From an uncultured Phascolarctobacterium sp. (lineage in GTDB: Bacteria; Bacillota; Negativicutes; Acidaminococcales; Acidaminococcaceae): DNA of 10,917 nt. The DNA lies in contig USHB01000031.1 of the NCBI GenBank assembly GCA_900554395.1, forward strand, positions 1 through 10,917, read 5' to 3'. How positions within the stretch are numbered: the first letter of the stretch is position 1; every line of letters starts with the position of its first letter. Positions 7,655 through 10,917 of this stretch are shown here, one piece after another. A program made the position numbers and the translations under genes. A model generated the notes under the pieces. The model was given only the letters and a program-made list of their open reading frames with translations, made no database searches and was not told the DNA's origin.

Positions 7655-7870
7655 ACAAAAATCGCGGTACCACCTATCTTCCCGGCATAAGCCGGACACC
7701 TTGAAACGCTTAACGCACGCTTACGGGCAAACTTACTTTCAGTTCAGCCTGCCAACTCCCGGACTACTTCAAAGCCATTGCTTTAGGCACGTTGCAGCCG
7801 TGCGCGCCCTCTCTGCAAAAGCCTGTGCTTTTACTACTTCCGTTCACAGTTATTAACAAGTATTTTGATA
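7621..7870 (-). ncRNA. T-box riboswitch leader of valS (tRNA-Val sensing)
   Basis: This leader senses uncharged tRNA-Val and then allows read-through into valS. The T-box itself is AGGTGGTACCGCG (7675-7663). Its bulge TGGT (7672-7669) is complementary to ACCA, that is to a discriminator A plus CCA, which is the base expected for tRNA-Val. Stem I shows the AGTA element (GGAAGTAGTA near 7842), the conserved CAGAGAGGG in the distal part, and GAA (7770-7768) opposite. After GAA come GTA (7767-7765) and GTC (7764-7762), both valine codons. One is the specifier, and GTA is favoured because a purine follows it. The stem base is supported by AAC/CGG pairing with CCG/GTT. A short CCGGC-TTAT-GCCGG stem (stem III position) precedes the T-box. 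The 5' end is estimated from the promoter. Confidence 0.95.
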
Positions 7871-7876
7871 GTTAAT

Positions 7877-7905
7877 ATCTTATCAATTAACAGGCGTGAT
7901 GTCAA
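7877..7905 (-). promoter_or_regulatory. Promoter of the valS T-box leader
   Basis: TTGACA (7905-7900) is a perfect -35 element, followed by a 17-nt spacer and TAAGAT (7882-7877), four of six bases of the -10 consensus. Transcription would start near 7870, just before T-box stem I. It begins only 21 nt after the stop codon of the small cysteine-rich gene. No terminator is visible in that gap, so transcripts from upstream could also enter the T-box leader. Confidence 0.88.
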
Positions 7906-7926
7906 GCGGATAACAGTATTAGGCGG

Positions 7927-8097
7927 TTATTTTGTTTTCGGCTGCGCATCATGGCAATGGCAGCAGCCTCCGGCACAGCTATTGCAGCCGCTTTCAGAGC
8001 AGCCGATGCATTCGCCGCGGCGGAATTTTTTCCAGCAGTATCTTGCAGCCATAATAATAGCAGCAAGCAATACAGCATTTATAATCCAGCTAATCAT
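7927..8097 (-). CDS. FeoB-associated cysteine-rich membrane protein
   Basis: This 56-residue protein was found by hand translation. The ATG at 8097 has AAAAAGGAGGT 7 nt upstream, a near-ideal ribosome binding site, and the TAA is at 7929-7927. Residues 1-20 (MISWIINAVLLAAIIMAARY) form one membrane helix, followed by a basic WKKFRR stretch that should stay in the cytosol. The tail holds eight cysteines in all (C21, C30, C33, C38, C41, C45, C46, C48) plus histidines in the CCHCHD region. This architecture matches the small proteins found after feoB in many Firmicutes (PF12669). It may help FeoB, possibly by metal binding or by assembling the channel like gammaproteobacterial FeoC, but no function is established. 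It lies downstream of feoB with its own probable promoter and a leader hairpin. Confidence 0.9.
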   Translation of the reverse strand: MISWIINAVLLAAIIMAARYCWKKFRRGECIGCSESGCNSCAGGCCHCHDAQPKTK

Positions 8098-8121
8098 AAC
8101 TGTACCTCCTTTTTAAGTGCC

Positions 8122-8156
8122 GTAAACTGCGCAGGCATAATACCCGCGCAGCTTAC
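8122..8156 (-). promoter_or_regulatory. 15-bp RNA stem-loop between feoB and the cysteine-rich gene
   Basis: As minus-strand RNA, positions 8156-8142 pair with 8136-8122 over 15 continuous base pairs around the loop AUUAU. Three pairs are G-U wobbles, which become A-C mismatches on the plus strand, so the structure favours minus-strand RNA. No T run follows (GGCACTTAAAAAGG), so it is not a standard terminator. It would sit about 8 nt from the 5' end of a transcript from the promoter at 8171-8176, or at the 3' end of feoB mRNA, and could stabilise either one. Confidence 0.75.
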
Positions 8157-8170
8157 ATTAATACAACGCT

Positions 8171-8179
8171 ATTATATCA
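8171..8179 (-). promoter_or_regulatory. Extended -10 promoter for the cysteine-rich gene
   Basis: TG-A-TATAAT (8179-8171) is a perfect extended -10 element 12 nt after the feoB stop codon. The matching -35 position has only a weak TGCTTA overlapping the feoB end, which extended -10 promoters can tolerate. A start near 8164 would place the 15-bp stem-loop at the beginning of the transcript. The AT-rich setting makes a chance match possible. Confidence 0.5.
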
Positions 8180-8191
8180 CAAAATTTTTAA

Positions 8192-10336
8192 TTAAGCATT
8201 TACAGAACGCAGAGAGGCTTTTGCTTTCGGCGCAGGACGGAACATCATGTAAAGCATGATTACCGCAACTACGCAGGCAATGCCGGTCATAGCGCTGAAC
8301 GGTTCACCCATAATAAGAACAAGGCCAAACTGATAAATGAGGAAGGTCATTGCATAAGCAAACACGTTCTGGAAAATGATGGCGAACCACAGCCATTTAC
8401 GACTGCCAAGTTCTTTGTTCATGGTAGTGATTGCAGCCAGGCACGGGCTGTCAAGCAGGTTGAATACCAGGAAGCTGAACGCTGCCATCGGGTTTTGGAA
8501 CATACCCATTGTTGCTGCCCACAGGCTTGCATCGTCTTCAGCAAGTTCGCCAACGCCAATCAGCACGCCAATGGTACTTACAATAGCTTCTTTGGCTACA
8601 AAGCCGGAGATGGAAGCCGCAACGGCCTGCCATTCGCCAAAGCCAAGCGGAGCAAAAATCCAGGCAATGGCTCCGCCCATATCGGCAATAAAGCTGTCTT
8701 CCGGCTCAACCATGCCGTAACCTTCTGCACCGATGCCGTAAGTGGAAAGATACCACATTACTACGCAAACGAGGAACAAAATGGTTGCTACTTTTTTAAT
8801 GAAGGCAAAGCAGCGTTCCCATGTATGCAGCAGCACGTTTTTAGCTGCCGGAAGATGGTATTGCGGAAGTTCCATTACAAACGGTGCCGGGTCGCCTGCA
8901 AACATTTCGGTTTTCTTCAAAATCAGGCAGGCAAACACAACCGAAACAATACCGATAAAGTACATGATAGGCGCCATATACCAGTCGCCGCCCATAATTG
9001 CGCCGGCGATAAGAGCAATAACCGGAAGTTTGGCACCGCACGGAATGAAGGTTGTTGTCATAATCGTCATGCGGCGGTCAGTTTCCGTTTCAATGGTGCG
9101 CGTTGCCAAAATGCCGGGCACGCCGCAGCCGGAGGAAATTAAAAACGGAATAAAGCTTTTGCCGGAAAGGCCGAATTTATGGAAAATACGGTCCATAATA
9201 AAGGCAATACGCGCCATATAACCGCAATCTTCAAGAATTGCCAGCAGGAAGAACATTACAGCCATCTGCGGCACAAAGCCAATCGGTGCGCCAAGGCCGC
9301 CGATAATGCCGTCAACCACAAGCGATACCTGCCATTCAGCAGCACCGGCATTTTCCATCGCCGTCTGCACGGAAGGCATAATCATTTCGCCGAACAGCAC
9401 ATCATTCGTCCAGTCAGTAGCATCAGTACCGATAGTGCCGATGGAAATATAATAAACCAAAAACATTACCAAAGCAAAAATCGGCAGCGCCAGAATACGG
9501 TTGGTAACAATCTGGTCAATTTTATCGGAAGTAGTCATGCCGGTTTTAACTTTTTTAACGCAGTCAGCCATCAAACCGCTGATATAATCGTAACGGGCAT
9601 TGGTGATAATGCTTTCGCAGTCATCGTCAAGTTTTTCTTCCACACCGCCGATAATTTTTTCAAGCTGTTTTTGAATAACGTCCGGCAAATTATATTTTTT
9701 CCAAACTTCGCGGTCGCGTTCAAACAGTTTTATCAGTGTCCATCTTGCACCGGATTCCGGCAGGGAACTACCCATAATGTATTTAATTTCTTCCAGTGCT
9801 TTTTCAACTTCGGTGCTGAAAGCCAAAGGTTTGCAGCTGTTCTGTTTAGCTTTGCCAAGTTCTACCGCTTTGGCAGCAGCCTCTTTTAAGCCCAGCCCGC
9901 TTAAAGCAGAAGTTTCAATAACGGGACAGCCGAGTTTTTTGCCCAAAGCATTAATATCAATCTTGTCGCCGTTTTTACGGACAATATCAATCATGTTAAT
10001 GGCAATTACAACGGGCAGGCCCATTTCCAAAAGCTGCGTGGTCAGATACAGGTTACGTTCAATATTGCTGCCGTCCACCAGGTTTAAAATAACATCAGGA
10101 CGTTCATTAATAAGATAATTACGGGAAACTACTTCTTCCAGAGTATATGGAGAAAGCGAATAAATACCCGGCAGGTCAGTTACAATTACATCGTCATAAC
10201 CTTTTAATCTGCCTTCTTTTTTCTCAACCGTAACGCCCGGCCAGTTGCCTACATACTGGTTAGCGCCGGTTAAATTATTAAACATGGTCGTTTTACCGCA
10301 GTTAGGGTTGCCGACCAGTGCAATTTTTACAGCCAC
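8192..10336 (-). CDS. feoB: Ferrous iron transport protein B (FeoB)
   Basis: This 714-residue inner-membrane Fe(II) transporter has an N-terminal G domain. Its motifs are G1 GNPNCGKTT (9-17), the G2 region VGNWPGVTVEKK (29-40), G3 DLPG (54-57), G4 NMID (114-117) and G5 SALSG (143-147). A helical guanine-dissociation-inhibitor-like spacer runs to about 265. The membrane domain has two gate repeats: Gate 1 about 350-445 with SSGCGVPGILATRT (401-414) and IPCGAKLPVIAL (431-442), and a second about 575-640 with GFVAKEAIVSTIGVL (578-592) and LDSPCLAAITTMNKELGSRKW (628-648, in parts). The length is normal. The start is GTG at 10336, preceded by GGAGGGATTAAA, and it lies 17 nt after the feoA stop. 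It is co-transcribed with two feoA genes and followed by the cysteine-rich membrane protein. Confidence 0.98.
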   Translation of the reverse strand: MAVKIALVGNPNCGKTTMFNNLTGANQYVGNWPGVTVEKKEGRLKGYDDVIVTDLPGIYSLSPYTLEEVVSRNYLINERPDVILNLVDGSNIERNLYLTTQLLEMGLPVVIAINMIDIVRKNGDKIDINALGKKLGCPVIETSALSGLGLKEAAAKAVELGKAKQNSCKPLAFSTEVEKALEEIKYIMGSSLPESGARWTLIKLFERDREVWKKYNLPDVIQKQLEKIIGGVEEKLDDDCESIITNARYDYISGLMADCVKKVKTGMTTSDKIDQIVTNRILALPIFALVMFLVYYISIGTIGTDATDWTNDVLFGEMIMPSVQTAMENAGAAEWQVSLVVDGIIGGLGAPIGFVPQMAVMFFLLAILEDCGYMARIAFIMDRIFHKFGLSGKSFIPFLISSGCGVPGILATRTIETETDRRMTIMTTTFIPCGAKLPVIALIAGAIMGGDWYMAPIMYFIGIVSVVFACLILKKTEMFAGDPAPFVMELPQYHLPAAKNVLLHTWERCFAFIKKVATILFLVCVVMWYLSTYGIGAEGYGMVEPEDSFIADMGGAIAWIFAPLGFGEWQAVAASISGFVAKEAIVSTIGVLIGVGELAEDDASLWAATMGMFQNPMAAFSFLVFNLLDSPCLAAITTMNKELGSRKWLWFAIIFQNVFAYAMTFLIYQFGLVLIMGEPFSAMTGIACVVAVIMLYMMFRPAPKAKASLRSVNA

Positions 10337-10353
10337 TTTAATCCCTCCTCAAA

Positions 10354-10575
10354 TTAATCAATCAAAATATTTTCAGCTTCACCTTTACGTAAAGAAAGTT
10401 CATAACCTCTTACTGTTACTTCAATAGGATCGCCTAAAGGTGCTACTTTGCGTACATAAATATCAGTACCTTTAGTAATCCCCATATCCATTATACGGCG
10501 TCTGATGGCGCCTTCTCCCCCCAGCCGGCATACCTTAACCGTCTGGCCTACTGCAACATCTTTAAGCGTTTTCAT
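10354..10575 (-). CDS. feoA: Ferrous iron transport protein A (FeoA), second copy
   Basis: This 73-residue SH3-like cytosolic protein works with FeoB in Fe(II) uptake, and probably modulates its G domain. The family signature is clear: the start MKTLKDVAVGQTVKV, RRRIMDMGITKGTDI (25-39) and APLGDPIEVTVRGYELSLRK (45-64) followed by EAENI. The ATG at 10575 has GGAGGT 6 nt upstream. It lies 12 nt after the first feoA gene and 17 nt before feoB. Of the two copies it is the more canonical, with the full PLGDPI and RGYELSLR motifs. Confidence 0.96.
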   Translation of the reverse strand: MKTLKDVAVGQTVKVCRLGGEGAIRRRIMDMGITKGTDIYVRKVAPLGDPIEVTVRGYELSLRKGEAENILID

Positions 10576-10587
10576 GGCCTACCTCCG

Positions 10588-10809
10588 TTAAATCATTATT
10601 TTTGAAGCAAGTTCTTTGTTTAAAGCAACCCTCGCATTTTTAACATTGACGATTAAATTTCCGGCAAGTTTGGATATGACGGTAATAGCTGCCCCTTCTA
10701 CAAACCCCATGCTTTCCAGATGGCGTACTGTTTCAATTTTTCCGCGTATCAACTTGATTGTATTTACCTCGCCGGCAGCGGCAAAAGTTAACGGCATAAT
10801 TTCAACCAT
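10588..10809 (-). CDS. feoA: FeoA-family protein, first and divergent copy
   Basis: This 73-residue FeoA-domain protein has PLTFAAAGEVNTIKLI at the N-terminus, RHLESMGFVEGAAITVI (29-45) and NLIVNVKNARVALNKELASKIMI at the end. It lacks the PLGDPIEV-RGYELSLR consensus of its neighbour: GNLIVNVKNARVALNKELA replaces it. Two FeoA proteins ahead of FeoB are common in Firmicutes, and the two may form a heteromer or have separate roles (inference). The start is uncertain. The ATG at 10809 touches the GGGAG sequence, while the second ATG four codons later (10797) lies 12 nt from it. I keep 10809 because AAAAAGG slightly upstream can serve as the binding site. It is the first gene after the operon promoter. 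Confidence 0.9.
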   Translation of the reverse strand: MVEIMPLTFAAAGEVNTIKLIRGKIETVRHLESMGFVEGAAITVISKLAGNLIVNVKNARVALNKELASKIMI

Positions 10810-10820
10810 CTCCCTTTTTG

Positions 10821-10832
10821 TAGCTTGCGCTA
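10821..10832 (-). other. Small leader hairpin with GCAA tetraloop before the first feoA
   Basis: In minus-strand RNA, UAGC and GCUA close a GCAA loop, a stable GNRA tetraloop type. It lies just upstream of the AAAAAGGGAG ribosome binding site. With only four pairs it is weak, and it also overlaps a GTTAG half-site, so it may reflect operator sequence and not RNA structure. Confidence 0.3.
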
Positions 10833-10849
10833 ACTTTCTTTAATACTTT

Positions 10850-10869
10850 AAGTTAGTTTTATCTAACTT
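10850..10869. promoter_or_regulatory. Probable operator of the feo operon (inverted repeat)
   Basis: AAGTTAG-TTTTAT-CTAACTT is a perfect 7+6+7 inverted repeat placed about 5 nt downstream of the expected transcription start, a position where a bound repressor would block RNA polymerase. The half-site resembles the GTTAG/CTAAC core of DtxR/IdeR-type iron boxes, though it is not the exact consensus. Iron- or manganese-dependent repression is therefore inferred from the sequence type and from the genes controlled. Confidence 0.7.
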
Positions 10870-10879
10870 TATTTCGCAT

Positions 10880-10913
10880 ATTATAGTTTACTACCGCTAA
10901 CTAATTTTGTCAA
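10880..10913 (-). promoter_or_regulatory. feo operon promoter
   Basis: A perfect -35 TTGACA (10913-10908) is followed after 17 nt by TAAACT (10890-10885, four of six bases). A perfect TATAAT (10885-10880) abuts it but at 22 nt spacing. Either could be the -10 element, and the start would fall near 10873-10879. The stretch 10884-10903 (TAGTT, ten bases, AACTA) between and over the elements looks like a second, weaker copy of the operator. Confidence 0.75.
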
Positions 10914-10917
10914 TAAG

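Noticed and set aside
7589..7699. N-terminal extension of valS back to 7699
   Set aside because: This stretch encodes the T-box sequence, the terminator hairpin and the Shine-Dalgarno. Valyl-tRNA synthetases begin as at 7588.
8122..8156. The stem-loop after feoB as an intrinsic terminator
   Set aside because: The pairing is strong, but no T run follows on the minus strand, and on the plus strand the stem has three mismatches.
8495..9889. Several long plus-strand open frames opposite feoB
   Set aside because: They overlap each other and feoB, carry no domain motifs and lack convincing ribosome binding sites.
1..10917. CRISPR array, tRNA or rRNA gene, insertion sequence, prophage or toxin-antitoxin pair
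   Set aside because: I saw no regularly spaced long repeats, no cloverleaf with CCA end outside the T-box leader, and no transposase, integrase or toxin motifs in any frame I read.

Overview
The window comes from a bacterial chromosome of the Firmicutes (Bacillota) type. A tRNA-sensing T-box leader precedes valS, the valS-folC order is seen in many Firmicutes, ribosome binding sites are strong GGAGG types, and the feo locus has two feoA genes plus a small FeoB-associated cysteine-rich protein. An O-antigen-ligase/polymerase family protein and a putative sensory [FeFe]-hydrogenase-like protein suggest an obligate anaerobe. An anaerobic Negativicutes-like lineage (diderm Firmicutes) would fit, but that placement is inference from gene content. 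All ten genes I can support lie on the minus strand, so transcription runs from position 10917 towards 1.

In order of transcription: (1) 10917-8192 is a ferrous-iron uptake operon. A promoter region with an array of CTAAC/GTTAG half-sites (probable metal-responsive operator) precedes two tandem feoA genes and feoB. (2) 8191-7927 holds a perfect extended -10 element, a 15-bp stem-loop, and a 56-residue FeoB-associated cysteine-rich membrane protein. (3) 7905-4880 holds a consensus sigma-70-type promoter, a complete valine T-box leader with its terminator, valS, and a rho-independent terminator. (4) 4898-1 is a second tightly packed transcription unit: folC, a Wzy_C-family polymerase/ligase, a DRTGG-domain protein, an anti-sigma-factor-type ATPase (HATPase_c), and an [FeFe]-hydrogenase-like iron-sulfur protein that runs off the left edge. 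Start and stop codons overlap or nearly touch: TGATG for folC/polymerase and ATGA for DRTGG/ATPase.

The feo part would import Fe(II) across the inner membrane, probably repressed when iron is replete. The valS unit responds to uncharged tRNA-Val. The last three genes look like a redox or H2 signalling cassette: an iron-sulfur/H-cluster-type sensor beside an ATPase of the RsbW/SpoIIAB type and a DRTGG regulatory domain. That cassette is the most interesting part of the window. Its component families are known, its precise function is not, and I cannot show that it is new. No tRNA, rRNA, CRISPR array, insertion sequence or prophage signal was seen.
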